Shown: positions 1-7,938 of the stretch, one piece after another
Position numbering within the stretch: position 1 is the stretch's first letter
How the letters are laid out: each line of letters opens with the position of its first letter
Source: Pedobacter cryoconitis
GTDB lineage: Bacteria; Bacteroidota; Bacteroidia; Sphingobacteriales; Sphingobacteriaceae
Direction of reading: 5' to 3'
NCBI RefSeq assembly: GCF_003259615.1
Contig: NZ_QLLR01000001.1
Span: 484,782-548,781 of the forward strand
DNA: 64,000 nt
The notes under the pieces: generated by a model
Seen by the model: the letters and a program-made list of their open reading frames with translations, nothing else
What the model was told of the DNA's origin: nothing
The model's database searches: none
Made by a program: the position numbers and the translations under genes

Positions 1-212
1 ATTGTGGACCTGTGTTCTAAAAGTTCGTCATCGATGACTTTTAGAATAAACTTGTCTTTAATTGTAAAATCTGCTGTCAATTGTTTCTGGGAAAGATAGT
101 GGGTGGTATCAAAGAATTTTCTTTCCTTTTTGTGGTAAACACAAATTTTAACATTAAACGTTCCATCAATCCTAGAGTGATGGGAATAAATTTTAGCACT
201 AACAGTTGCCAT
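1..212 (-). CDS. tyrosine recombinase (integrase), N-terminal part, cut by window edge
   Basis: Reading leftward from an ATG at 212, 70 codons are open to the window edge. The peptide (MATVSAKIYSHH..., then KERKFFDTTHYLSQKQL) resembles the N-terminal arm-binding domain of Bacteroidota phage/conjugative-element tyrosine recombinases. The catalytic domain lies outside the window, so the class is inferred from the N-terminus and the setting. The start lies about 190 bases from the 3' end of tRNA-Met and the gene points away from it, the usual arrangement for an integrase beside its attachment site. Tandem 11-base repeats lie just upstream of the start. The opposite-strand frame at 81-350 overlaps this gene and was not kept. 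Confidence 0.66.
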   Translation of the reverse strand, partial: MATVSAKIYSHHSRIDGTFNVKICVYHKKERKFFDTTHYLSQKQLTADFTIKDKFILKVIDDELLEHRST

Positions 213-238
213 AAAAATGGTTGCTTGGCACACAAGTT

Positions 239-260
239 ACGTTACATTTACGTTACACTT
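239..260. repeat. tandem 11-base repeats between integrase and tRNA
   Basis: ACGTTACATTT (239-249) is followed directly by ACGTTACACTT (250-260), matching at 10 of 11 positions. Short direct repeats between a recombinase gene and its tRNA target are often arm-type binding sites for the recombinase. That role is inference here. Confidence 0.45.
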
Positions 261-356
261 TTGCGTGCAGTTAAACAAAAATCCTTGTTGAACCTGACTT
301 ATGGACGACTGCCAAAACCAGTGCTGAAGGCTAAAAATACCTACGTTTAGAAACGA

Positions 357-392
357 AAAAAGCCGCTTCTCTTTTCAGAAAAGCGGCTTTTT
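357..392 (-). terminator. terminator downstream of tRNA-Met
   Basis: An inverted repeat, AAGCCGCTT with AAGCGGCTT, is flanked by A-runs and T-runs. Read on the minus strand it follows the tRNA and ends in a U-run. Because it has A/T tails on both sides, it could also work in the other direction. Confidence 0.75.
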
Positions 393-398
393 AAGCAG

Positions 399-472
399 TG
401 GGCCATGATGGGCTCGAACCATCGACCAAAAGATTATGAGTCTTCTACTCTAACCAGCTGAGCTAATGGCCC
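399..472 (-). tRNA. tRNA-Met (anticodon CAT), elongator type
   Basis: The minus strand folds as a cloverleaf. The acceptor arms GGGCCAT (466-472) and ATGGCCC (400-406) pair fully. The D arm contains AGCTCAGCTGGTTAGAG, the anticodon loop is CTCATAA (anticodon CAT), and the T arm contains GGTTCGAGCC. CCA is not encoded. It resembles Bacteroidota elongator tRNA-Met rather than the initiator or tRNA-Ile2. Its 3' end faces the recombinase gene, so it is the probable attachment site of the element entering from the left. Confidence 0.92.
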
Positions 473-538
473 GCGTAAAATCTATTAGATTTTGCGAGTG
501 CAATGTTACATATTTGTATCGAATTTTAAAAATACTTT

Positions 539-1177
539 ATGCAAAAAATTAAGAATATAATCTTCGATTACGGAAATGTGATCTTTGAAATCGACTTCAG
601 AATTACGCAAAACTCTCTGGCACAAATCGGTATACCAAATATAGAAACTTTTTTCGGTCATTCAGGACACCATAAAATATTTAATGAATTAGAGACTGGA
701 GCCATCACTCCTGCTCAATTCAGAGACGGAATCAGAGAAATTGCACAAAATTCAGCACTAACTGACCAGCAAATTGATGGCGCATGGAACAGTTTATTGA
801 TCGGTGTACACCCTGATACGCATCAGGTACTGCTTGAAACAAAGAAAAATTACAGAACTTTTCTTTTGAGCAACACTAATCAGATCCATTACGACTATAT
901 CATGGACTATCTCCAAAAAGAACATAACGTACCCAGCAATGATCACCTGTTCGAGAAAGCCTATTACTCCCAGCTCATGAAGCTCCGTAAGCCACATATA
1001 GAAATATTTGAACAAGTGATTAAAGAAAATAATCTTAATCCCGCAGAGACGTTATTTATAGACGATACCCCAGGTCATTTGGAAGGCGCAAAGAAAGCAG
1101 GACTACAAACCTTACTCATGACAGAAAAGCCAGAAAACCTCGGCGCATTCTTAAAAAGTAATGGTATATTAATATAG
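539..1177 (+). CDS. HAD-superfamily phosphatase, YihX-like
   Basis: A 212-residue cytosolic hydrolase of the haloacid dehalogenase superfamily. Motif I is FDYGNVIFEID near residues 9-19, with Asp10 as nucleophile. The Gly two residues later is normal for the FD(L/Y)GN(V) subgroup that includes YihX. Motif II is LLSNTN near 109-114, a conserved Lys lies in KLRKPH near 150, and motif IV is FIDDTPGHLEGA near 171. YihX relatives dephosphorylate sugar phosphates, but the substrate cannot be read from sequence. The stop codon directly abuts the ATG of the next gene, so the two are probably co-transcribed. Confidence 0.85.
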   Translation: MQKIKNIIFDYGNVIFEIDFRITQNSLAQIGIPNIETFFGHSGHHKIFNELETGAITPAQFRDGIREIAQNSALTDQQIDGAWNSLLIGVHPDTHQVLLETKKNYRTFLLSNTNQIHYDYIMDYLQKEHNVPSNDHLFEKAYYSQLMKLRKPHIEIFEQVIKENNLNPAETLFIDDTPGHLEGAKKAGLQTLLMTEKPENLGAFLKSNGILI

Positions 1178-1513
1178 ATGAACAACAATCAACAAATGCC
1201 CGATCATAAATACAAAACAATCAAAGAATTTTACCCGTTTTATCTGCAGGAACACCAGAATACCACAAACAGGATATTACACTTCATAGGAACAGGACTT
1301 ATCGGCCTCTGCTTTATTACAGCCATGCTTTTCCACAATTTCATCTTCTTTGCACTCATACCAGTTGTCGGCTATGGATTTGCATGGGCAGGACATTTCT
1401 TTTTTGAGAAAAATAAGCCAGCCACCTTTAAATACCCATTGTTCAGCCTGGCAAGTGATTTTTTATTATTCGGCGACTTGATGATGGGCAGGCAGCCCTT
1501 CAAAGTTAAATAG
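1178..1513 (+). CDS. Mpo1-like (DUF962) membrane protein
   Basis: A 111-residue protein with the DUF962/Mpo1 pattern: an N-terminal FYPFYLQEHQN segment, a HFIGTGL segment, hydrophobic stretches near 33-70, WAGHFFFEKN near 72-81, then a third hydrophobic part. Yeast Mpo1 is an iron-dependent dioxygenase in fatty acid alpha-oxidation, and the conserved His residues here fit that family. Bacterial members are mostly untested. It starts on the base after the stop of the HAD gene, suggesting translational coupling. Confidence 0.8.
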   Translation: MNNNQQMPDHKYKTIKEFYPFYLQEHQNTTNRILHFIGTGLIGLCFITAMLFHNFIFFALIPVVGYGFAWAGHFFFEKNKPATFKYPLFSLASDFLLFGDLMMGRQPFKVK

Positions 1514-1628
1514 CTGATATTGATAATAATATAAAACTTAATAGACATACGCTATATCAGTATAGAAATTAGGTGTTGGGATACCGTTAGAATACTAGCT
1601 ACTTTTATCAAAGCAAAACGAAATAACC

Positions 1629-3137
1629 ATGGAAGAAACGAATAAACCAACGCGCAAATTAACAACTGCATCCGGCAGGCCTTATGCCGAACATGAGAAC
1701 TCTCAGTCTGTAGGCAGAAGAGGCCCTTTATTATTACAAGACTTTGTATTACATGAGAAAATGGCCCACTTTAACCGGGAACGTATCCCTGAAAGAGTAG
1801 TGCATGCCAAAGGAACAGGCGCATATGGTACACTGACAATCACCCATGATATATCAAAGTATACAAAAGCAAAGATTTTCAATCAAATTGGCAATACCTG
1901 TAAAATGTTTTTACGTTTCTCTACCGTAGGTGGCGAAAAAGGTAGCGCTGACTCTGAAAGAGATCCGCGTGGCTTTGCACTTAAGTTTTATACAGAAGAT
2001 GGTAACTGGGATTTAGTAGGAAACAATACACCTGTTTTCTTTATCAAAGACCCTAAAAAATTCAGTGACTTCATTCATACTCAGAAACGCGAGCCAAGAA
2101 CGAACCTGAAAAGCCCGACAATGATGTGGGATTTCTGGTCATTGAACCCGGAAAGTCTTCACCAGGTCATGATCCTGATGTCTGACAGAGGCACACCATT
2201 CTCTTATCGTCATATGGATGGATTTGGTAGCCATACTTATTCAATGATCAATGCTGATAACGAACGTGTGTGGGTTAAATTCCACTTTAAAACCCAGCAG
2301 GGAATTAAAAACTTTACAGGCCCTGAAGCAGATGCCATGCGTACACAGGATATGGATCACTCGCAACGTGATTTAGTAGAGGCAATTGATAACAAAGACT
2401 TCCCAAAATGGGCCATGAAAATCCAGGTGATGACAGAAGAAGAGGCAAAAACCTTCAGATGGAATCCATTTGATCTTTCTAAAGTATGGCCACACGGTGA
2501 GTTTCCATTGATAGACGTAGGTGAAATTGAATTAAATCAAGTTCCAAGAAATTATTTCGCCCATGTAGAACAGGCAGCTTTCGCCCCTTCTAACCTGGTG
2601 GACGGAATTGGTTTCTCTCCTGATAAAATGTTACAGGGCCGTATATTATCTTATGCAGATGCACACCGTCACCGTTTAGGTGTGAATTATGAGCAGATCC
2701 CGGTCAACGCCTGCCCTTTCATGGTCAATAATTACCACCGTGACGGACAAATGCGGATAGATGATAACGGAAATGAGGAACCTAATTACTATCCAAATAG
2801 CTTTGGTGATGTAATTCCTGATGAAAGTTATAAAGAACCAGCCTGGGAATTAGAATCTAACGTAGCAGACTGGTTTGATAGAAACGAAGGTCCGGGTGAT
2901 AATGATCATTATACACAACCGGGTGATTTATACCGTAAAGTAATGAGTGATGCTGACCGTAAAAATTTAATCAGCAATATTGTTGGCGCGATGAGCGGTA
3001 TTAGCGGCCCAAGAAGAGATCAGATCATCAACCTGCAGCTTTGCCATTGGTTCAGAGCTGATATAGGCTTAGGGATGGCGATTGCAAGCGGATTGGGCAT
3101 TGACGCTAACCAGGCTATGCAGCAGCAAAAGCACTAG
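1629..3137 (+). CDS. katA: monofunctional haem catalase
   Basis: A 502-residue protein of usual small-subunit catalase length, converting hydrogen peroxide to water and oxygen. Visible features are the catalytic His in RIPERVVHAKG (about residue 59), the signature around FSTVGGEKGSADSERDPRGF, the distal Asn in DLVGNN, and the haem-ligand Tyr in RILSYADAHRHRLG (about residue 342). There is no signal peptide, so it is cytosolic. It stands alone with a terminator behind it. A second, unrelated catalase-peroxidase (katG) lies at 50820. The symbol is by family and the assignment itself is secure. Confidence 0.96.
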   Translation: MEETNKPTRKLTTASGRPYAEHENSQSVGRRGPLLLQDFVLHEKMAHFNRERIPERVVHAKGTGAYGTLTITHDISKYTKAKIFNQIGNTCKMFLRFSTVGGEKGSADSERDPRGFALKFYTEDGNWDLVGNNTPVFFIKDPKKFSDFIHTQKREPRTNLKSPTMMWDFWSLNPESLHQVMILMSDRGTPFSYRHMDGFGSHTYSMINADNERVWVKFHFKTQQGIKNFTGPEADAMRTQDMDHSQRDLVEAIDNKDFPKWAMKIQVMTEEEAKTFRWNPFDLSKVWPHGEFPLIDVGEIELNQVPRNYFAHVEQAAFAPSNLVDGIGFSPDKMLQGRILSYADAHRHRLGVNYEQIPVNACPFMVNNYHRDGQMRIDDNGNEEPNYYPNSFGDVIPDESYKEPAWELESNVADWFDRNEGPGDNDHYTQPGDLYRKVMSDADRKNLISNIVGAMSGISGPRRDQIINLQLCHWFRADIGLGMAIASGLGIDANQAMQQQKH

Positions 3138-3178
3138 GCTAAAATCCCCCCCCAAACACACCAATTAGTTCTTTTTCC

Positions 3179-3213
3179 AAACCCCTGTTTACTTCATGTA
3201 AGCAGGGGTTTTT
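3179..3213 (+). terminator. terminator after catalase
   Basis: The stem AACCCCTGTTTAC pairs with GTAAGCAGGGGTT (one G-T pair) around a small loop and is followed by a T-run. It lies about 40 bases after the catalase stop codon. Confidence 0.85.
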
Positions 3214-3289
3214 AGTGCGCCTGAAGAATTTATAATGTTCCCTTGTACAAGCTACTTATAACAGGCTCAAACAAAAACCTATAAACAGC

Positions 3290-3325
3290 AAAAACCGTCT
3301 TATAACTTAATACAAGACGGTTTTT
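3290..3325 (-). terminator. terminator after proline dehydrogenase
   Basis: AAAAACCGTCTT and AAGACGGTTTTT form an 11-12 bp stem with A/T tails on both sides. It lies 18 bases beyond the stop of the minus-strand proline dehydrogenase gene and can act in both directions. Confidence 0.85.
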
Positions 3326-3342
3326 AATTATAATTTAAGGAA

Positions 3343-4548
3343 TTACCCGTTTCTTCTTTGCTTCTCTCTTGCAATCAAATCAAGCTCTCTGCTGGTTTGT
3401 CCGGCAACTGAGGTATTCTCTTGCGCACGCCTGAATAAATACGGCATAACAGCTTTAACTGGCCCATAAGGCACATATTTAGCTACATTATATCCTGCAT
3501 CAGATAAATTGAAACTCAGGTTATCGCTCATTCCCAATAACTGGGCGAAATAAACGTGTGGGTGGTTATGATTAATTTGATGCGCATCAAGCAATTCAGC
3601 CAATACTCTGCAGCTGGCTTCATTATGCGTTCCGCAAACTACACCAATCTGCTCTACATGATCTGCACAGTAAGTGATAGCCGCGTTATAATCTCTGTCT
3701 GTTGTTTCTTTATCTGGCTGAATCGGAGAAGGGTAACCCCTTTCGGCTGCTCTTTTACGCTCTTTTTCCATATAAGCACCACGAACAATTTTAGCACCTA
3801 AAATAAAACCTGCTTCTTTAGCAACCAGATGATCAGCTTTTAAATGCGCAAGTTTATCATGACGATATAATTGATAAGTATTGTAAACGATCAGTTTTTC
3901 TTTGTTGAATAAGATCATCATATCTAAAGCCAGCGCATCGATCGTGTCCTGAATCCAGGTTTCTTCCGCGTCAATCATTACAGGTACATCCTTTTCAAAT
4001 GCTGTTCTGCAAATCCGCTCACAACGATGCTTTACTTTTTCAAACTCAGCTTTCTCTTCTGTTGAAAGTTCAGCTTTAGCGTCCAGTTTTTCCAGTAAGC
4101 CGAAACGTCCGATACCCGTCACTTTAAAGACAGTAATAGGTACGCGTTTATCGCCTGCTGCCCGGTCTATCGTTCTGATAATCTCTGCACAGGTAAAATC
4201 AAATACGTGCTCCTCTTCTTCACCCTCTACAGAATAATCCAGGATCGTACCTACTTTTCCATCAGCTAACAGACCGATTGTACGCTCACACTCTGCGATA
4301 GTCTCTCCACCGCAAAATTGCTTGAAGATGGTAGATTTGATGATACCCTGAATCGGTAATCCGATGTTTAAAAATAAATTTGTCACAGGCGGGCCTACCT
4401 GCGTCAAAAAATTGCTACTCATTATTTTAAATAACCAGTATGCGCTGTTTAGTTCTGATTTTGATTTATTACGAAAAGCTATCTCCGTATTGTCAAAATT
4501 TAGTTTTTTCCCTGGGGATACTTGCATTTGGATTGATGTATTAGTCAA
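3343..4548 (-). CDS. proline dehydrogenase, monofunctional
   Basis: FAD enzyme oxidising proline to pyrroline-5-carboxylate, the first step of proline degradation. At about 400 residues it is the single-domain (eukaryote-like) form, not the PutA fusion. Recognisable segments are MIDAEETWIQD, a YQLYRHDKL helix, AKIVRGAYMEKER, CGTHNEASC and the C-terminal AKYVPYGPV...PYLFRRAQEN, where the paired Arg residues bind the substrate carboxylate. The first possible start at 4548 is TTG. The ATG at 4527 leaves an ordinary short leader after the predicted promoter and is the better start. The gene is divergent from the S4/aroB operon. Confidence 0.93.
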   Translation of the reverse strand: MTNTSIQMQVSPGKKLNFDNTEIAFRNKSKSELNSAYWLFKIMSSNFLTQVGPPVTNLFLNIGLPIQGIIKSTIFKQFCGGETIAECERTIGLLADGKVGTILDYSVEGEEEEHVFDFTCAEIIRTIDRAAGDKRVPITVFKVTGIGRFGLLEKLDAKAELSTEEKAEFEKVKHRCERICRTAFEKDVPVMIDAEETWIQDTIDALALDMMILFNKEKLIVYNTYQLYRHDKLAHLKADHLVAKEAGFILGAKIVRGAYMEKERKRAAERGYPSPIQPDKETTDRDYNAAITYCADHVEQIGVVCGTHNEASCRVLAELLDAHQINHNHPHVYFAQLLGMSDNLSFNLSDAGYNVAKYVPYGPVKAVMPYLFRRAQENTSVAGQTSRELDLIAREKQRRNG

Positions 4549-4555
4549 ACGGACG

Positions 4556-4615
4556 CAAAAATATAAATTCCGGGACTATCATTTGCAAAACCCTTTATAA
4601 ATAATTGTAAATTTG
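4556..4615. promoter_or_regulatory. back-to-back promoters sharing a TTTGCAAA centre
   Basis: Plus strand: TTTG at 4582-4585, 22 bases, then TAAATTTG at 4608-4615, upstream of the S4 gene. Minus strand: TTTG (4589-4586), 22 bases, then TATTTTTG (4563-4556), upstream of proline dehydrogenase. Both fit the Bacteroidota consensus TTG-N17-23-TAnnTTTG. The two -33 boxes are adjacent halves of the palindrome TTTGCAAA (4582-4589). Confidence 0.55.
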
Positions 4616-4622
4616 CAGTACA

Positions 4623-4829
4623 ATGATAGAATTTAAATTAGAAGGCGAATTTATTCCCCTTATTTCTTTGCTAAAAGCTACCGGACTTGTTCAAAGTGGC
4701 GGCGAAGCGCAAACAGTGGTAGAAGATGGTCTGGTAAAGTATAACGGCAATGTAGATTACCGCAAGCGTTTAAAAGTACGTATCGGTGATGTTGTTGATT
4801 TTATGGGCAACCAAATAAAAATAGTATAA
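4623..4829 (+). CDS. small S4-domain RNA-binding protein, YbcJ-like
   Basis: A 68-residue protein that is essentially one S4 RNA-binding fold: LISLLKATGLVQSGGEAQTVV, then VEDGLVKYNG, then KRLKVRIGDVVDF. YbcJ/YaaA-type proteins are free-standing S4 domains, probably linked to ribosome or rRNA function, but the target is unknown. The predicted -10-like box ends only 7 bases before the ATG, so the transcript may be nearly leaderless. The stop overlaps the aroB start by one base (TAATG), implying translational coupling. Confidence 0.85.
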   Translation: MIEFKLEGEFIPLISLLKATGLVQSGGEAQTVVEDGLVKYNGNVDYRKRLKVRIGDVVDFMGNQIKIV

Positions 4830-5896
4830 TGAATAAACTGGAAAGTGCTGGTCACAATATATATTTTGATACCAGGTTAGCACCCTTAGCAGAAATCATT
4901 GAAAACGGAAAGTACAGCAATGTCTTTGTTTTCGCAGACCGGAATACGGCAGAACTTTGTTTGCCTGTATTCAGGGACATGCTGGATGATTTTAGCGGGT
5001 TTGACCTGATCGAGACTGATCCGGGTGAAGAGAATAAGAACATTGATTTTTGTATCGGTATCTGGAAAACTTTACTCGATTTTGGCGCAGACCGCAAATG
5101 CCTGGTTATTAACCTTGGTGGTGGCGTAATTACGGATATGGGTGGTTTTGTAGCCGCTACGTACAAGCGTGGGGTGGATTTTATCAATATCCCTACCACA
5201 TTACTTTCGCAGGTTGACGCTTCTGTGGGCGGGAAAACTGGTATTGACATTGATAATGTAAAAAACATGGTCGGTACTTTCAGTTTACCACAAGCTGTAT
5301 TCATTGAAGCAGAATTTTTGAAAACATTACCACAAAGGGAATTGCTTTCAGGATTCGCGGAAATGATTAAACACGGATTAATTGTAGATCACGAATACTA
5401 TCATCAATTAAAGGCTGCTGACTATAAAAACATAACAACCGCAGCGATACACCGTTCGGTAGAGATTAAAAATGAAGTTGTAACCGCTGATCCCCAGGAA
5501 AAGGGTTTACGCAAGATCTTAAACTTTGGTCATACCATCGGCCATGCTGTTGAAAGTTATTCTTTGAGCAAAGATAAAAAGCCATTGACTCATGGAGAAG
5601 CTATTGCTATCGGAATGATATGTGAAGCTTATCTTTCTCATAAAAACAGTACCCTTAGTGCAGAAGAGCTGGAAGAAATACGTCAGTATATCTCTAAAGT
5701 GTACCCTGCTTATAAAATTAAAGAAAAATCGTTCGCCCAACTTTCTGTATTAATGCAGAGCGATAAGAAAAATGAACATGGTAATGTACTGTTTTCATTA
5801 TTGCAAAGCATTGGAAAATGTACTTACAACTGTAGAGTTTCAGAAAGCGACATCGTCGAGAGTTTGGAATATTACAATTTAACTTATGCTAAATGA
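4829..5896 (+). CDS. aroB: 3-dehydroquinate synthase
   Basis: Second step of the shikimate pathway, converting DAHP to 3-dehydroquinate with catalytic NAD and a metal. The 355-residue length is normal. Clear motifs are NLGGGVITDMGGFVAATYKRG (NAD/substrate binding), IPTTLLSQVDASVGGKTG (active-site Lys) and LNFGHTIGHAVE (metal-binding His). It is not in the attenuated aro operon at 15180-19942 but coupled to the S4 gene, so its expression is probably separate. The last 11 bases overlap the next gene. Confidence 0.96.
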   Translation: MNKLESAGHNIYFDTRLAPLAEIIENGKYSNVFVFADRNTAELCLPVFRDMLDDFSGFDLIETDPGEENKNIDFCIGIWKTLLDFGADRKCLVINLGGGVITDMGGFVAATYKRGVDFINIPTTLLSQVDASVGGKTGIDIDNVKNMVGTFSLPQAVFIEAEFLKTLPQRELLSGFAEMIKHGLIVDHEYYHQLKAADYKNITTAAIHRSVEIKNEVVTADPQEKGLRKILNFGHTIGHAVESYSLSKDKKPLTHGEAIAIGMICEAYLSHKNSTLSAEELEEIRQYISKVYPAYKIKEKSFAQLSVLMQSDKKNEHGNVLFSLLQSIGKCTYNCRVSESDIVESLEYYNLTYAK

Positions 5897-6797
5897 TCCT
5901 AGAAATATAACGCTCTCCCTGTTATTCGGTCTGCTGATTGTGATTTCCGTCGTGGAAATGTACATCAGTTACATGCACGACAGGAAGTTATATGCTAAAA
6001 GGGATACGTGGACAAACGTATACCTGATGGGCCTGGCTTTTTTAATCAATATATCGACTAAAACAGCTACGTTCTTTTTATTGAATTACTGTTATCAGTT
6101 CCACCTGTTCGAAATTAAAAATCTTTTCGTCTACTGGGTAGTACTGGTACTTGCACAAGACCTGTTGTATTGGGTATTACATACTTCAGGTCATTATATC
6201 AGGTTTTTTTGGGCGATGCACGTTACACATCATTCGTCACCCCTATTTAACCTGACCACAGGATTCAGGTCTACGGTTTTTGAACCATTGTACCGGGTAT
6301 TCTTTTATTTGCCACTGGCATTTATGGGTTTCTCAGCAATAGACATCCTTTTTGCCTACCTGGTTACGCAGTTGTATGGAAATGCAGTGCATACGCAGGC
6401 GGTCGGAAAATTACATCCGATCATAGAATACTTCCTGGTTACTCCGTCTCACCACCGGGTACATCATGCCAGCAATATCCGCTATCTGGATAAAAACATG
6501 GGCATGGTCTTAATTATCTGGGACAGGTTGTTTGGCACTTTTCAGGAAGAACTTCCTGAAGATGAAATTGTTTATGGTTTGACACACCAACCTGAGGATA
6601 CAGGGCCGGTAAATATTGTTTTTCATGAGTTCAAAGCCATGACAGCAGATGTGAAACGCGCGCCTGGATTAAAGAACAAACTCGGGTATATGTTTAATCC
6701 TCCGGGATGGAGTCATGACGGCAGTACGCAAATCGCAAAAGTGATGCAACAGGAGTTAAAAGAAGCTGAGGAACGTGAAAAACTGATTAAAGTTTAA
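5886..6797 (+). CDS. sterol desaturase / fatty acid hydroxylase family membrane protein
   Basis: A 303-residue integral membrane di-iron protein. The three His clusters are present: HTSGH (near 105), HVTHH (near 117) and HHRVHH (near 193), with hydrophobic helices at about 5-25, 48-65, 77-97 and 143-165. The family hydroxylates or desaturates lipid chains, and the substrate here is unknown. It overlaps aroB by 11 bases, so it is the last gene of an S4-aroB-hydroxylase operon. A strong terminator follows. Confidence 0.88.
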   Translation: MLNDPRNITLSLLFGLLIVISVVEMYISYMHDRKLYAKRDTWTNVYLMGLAFLINISTKTATFFLLNYCYQFHLFEIKNLFVYWVVLVLAQDLLYWVLHTSGHYIRFFWAMHVTHHSSPLFNLTTGFRSTVFEPLYRVFFYLPLAFMGFSAIDILFAYLVTQLYGNAVHTQAVGKLHPIIEYFLVTPSHHRVHHASNIRYLDKNMGMVLIIWDRLFGTFQEELPEDEIVYGLTHQPEDTGPVNIVFHEFKAMTADVKRAPGLKNKLGYMFNPPGWSHDGSTQIAKVMQQELKEAEEREKLIKV

Positions 6798-6814
6798 AGC
6801 ATTTCAACTCAATT

Positions 6815-6868
6815 AAAAAAAAGGAAGGCCGCTGAAAATCAAATTTCAGCGGCCTTCCTTTTTTTTTA
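6815..6868 (+). terminator. strong terminator after the aroB operon
   Basis: A perfect 17-bp stem (6821-6837 with 6843-6859 or close by) with a short loop, an A-run before it and a run of nine T after it. Confidence 0.9.
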
Positions 6869-6869
6869 A

Positions 6870-7317
6870 AATTGTCCAATATTTATACAGCTTGCCCAAA
6901 AAATCCCATATATTTTTCCCGATGACATCAGCAGATATTTATTGATTAAAAAAAATTCGCATCATTAATTATTATATAACGCCTTAATCAATACCCTATC
7001 GCTATTTACAACATTATTTTTCAAATTCAACCAGATAAAACGACTTATCTAACTGATAAATAGGTCATTATTGGCTTTATTTTTGTAGATTAGAATTTAG
7101 GGATAGAAAATATCCACTAAATTATTTAACAATTAATCTTAAAATTATGGCTTTCAAAGCACAATTAATCTCCATACCAGCTGATTGACTGGTCCTGTTT
7201 CCCGGTTCTTACCTTAATTAAAATGTCAGCATTAACAGCATTTTGTTCATGGTGAAGTTTTCGTATGAAGCCCTCAAGTCTCCTTAGGATTTGTAAGCTA
7301 TTAACAACCTGAAAAAC
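6870..7317. other. long AT-rich gap before the T6SS effector island
   Basis: Nearly 450 bases without a convincing gene. A -10-like TATTTTTG lies at 7078-7085, but no TTG sits at the right distance upstream. At 7147 an ATG opens 13 codons reading MAFKAQLISIPAD and then stops. Its beginning resembles Hcp/TssD needle proteins of Bacteroidota type VI systems, which often start M-[AS]-F-K-A, but it is too short to be more than a possible remnant. Confidence 0.4.
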
Positions 7318-7923
7318 ATGGATGATCAAACAGAGAAAAATCGCGTTATTAAATACACTTGCCTGAAAGCGCTCGTGGCCACCTTACTTATCAGCAAGGT
7401 CCTGGCTTGCAAACAGCCTGAATCCAAAACTGTAAATACCCGGCAAGATGTAACAACCGCTAAGTTGTCTGCAAATGATCAGGTAATCATTTACATAGAT
7501 AGTATTGCAAGTAAATTTGATGATCAAAGATTTAGCGCTGCCCGGCTCAAAGTACTTACTGATAGTTTCTCCCGCTACTTTCCATTATCATTTTATAAAA
7601 GTGGTGAAGCAATCCCCGACAGTAGTATAACTGCTGAGCTTAGTATAAGTCCGGCTGCTGATCAGAACGATCTCGTCAGCCTTTCTATACCAGAAAACAT
7701 AGGGACTAAACTTTCCTTTAAAGAGCTGATTGCACATTTTGGTCCGGTAACACCGAGAGATACGTTGTTTCCTGCCCCAAAAATGCCTTTTCCAGTCATT
7801 ATTGAACTGAAAAATCATTTCCCTCATCAGAAAAAACATGTATATCTGAATATACAGGCTTCTGATAGCCCGGAATCGCTCACTAATCAAATTTCATCCA
7901 TTAAAATAGTCAGGTCTAAATAA
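7318..7923 (+). CDS. lipoprotein, candidate immunity protein of the L,D-transpeptidase effector
   Basis: A 201-residue protein not recognised as a named family. Residues 1-31 form a lipoprotein signal: charged start, hydrophobic KALVATLLISKVLA, then Cys31 in VLAC. The mature part is predicted periplasmic or membrane-anchored, with no visible catalytic motif. It lies 15 bases upstream of the L,D-transpeptidase-like gene and points the same way. Effectors acting on the cell wall are paired with periplasmic or lipoprotein immunity factors, so that role is the best guess. It could instead be an accessory envelope protein. The lipobox is seen and the immunity role is inferred. Confidence 0.55.
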   Translation: MDDQTEKNRVIKYTCLKALVATLLISKVLACKQPESKTVNTRQDVTTAKLSANDQVIIYIDSIASKFDDQRFSAARLKVLTDSFSRYFPLSFYKSGEAIPDSSITAELSISPAADQNDLVSLSIPENIGTKLSFKELIAHFGPVTPRDTLFPAPKMPFPVIIELKNHFPHQKKHVYLNIQASDSPESLTNQISSIKIVRSK

Positions 7924-7938
7924 CCGGAGGAATCACTT

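Noticed and set aside
81..350. Plus-strand open frame of 89 codons near the left edge
   Set aside because: It overlaps the recombinase start on the minus strand, has no family resemblance and mirrors its codons.
7078..7085. TATTTTTG as promoter of the effector island
   Set aside because: No TTG box lies 17-23 bases upstream, so it is not a convincing promoter alone.
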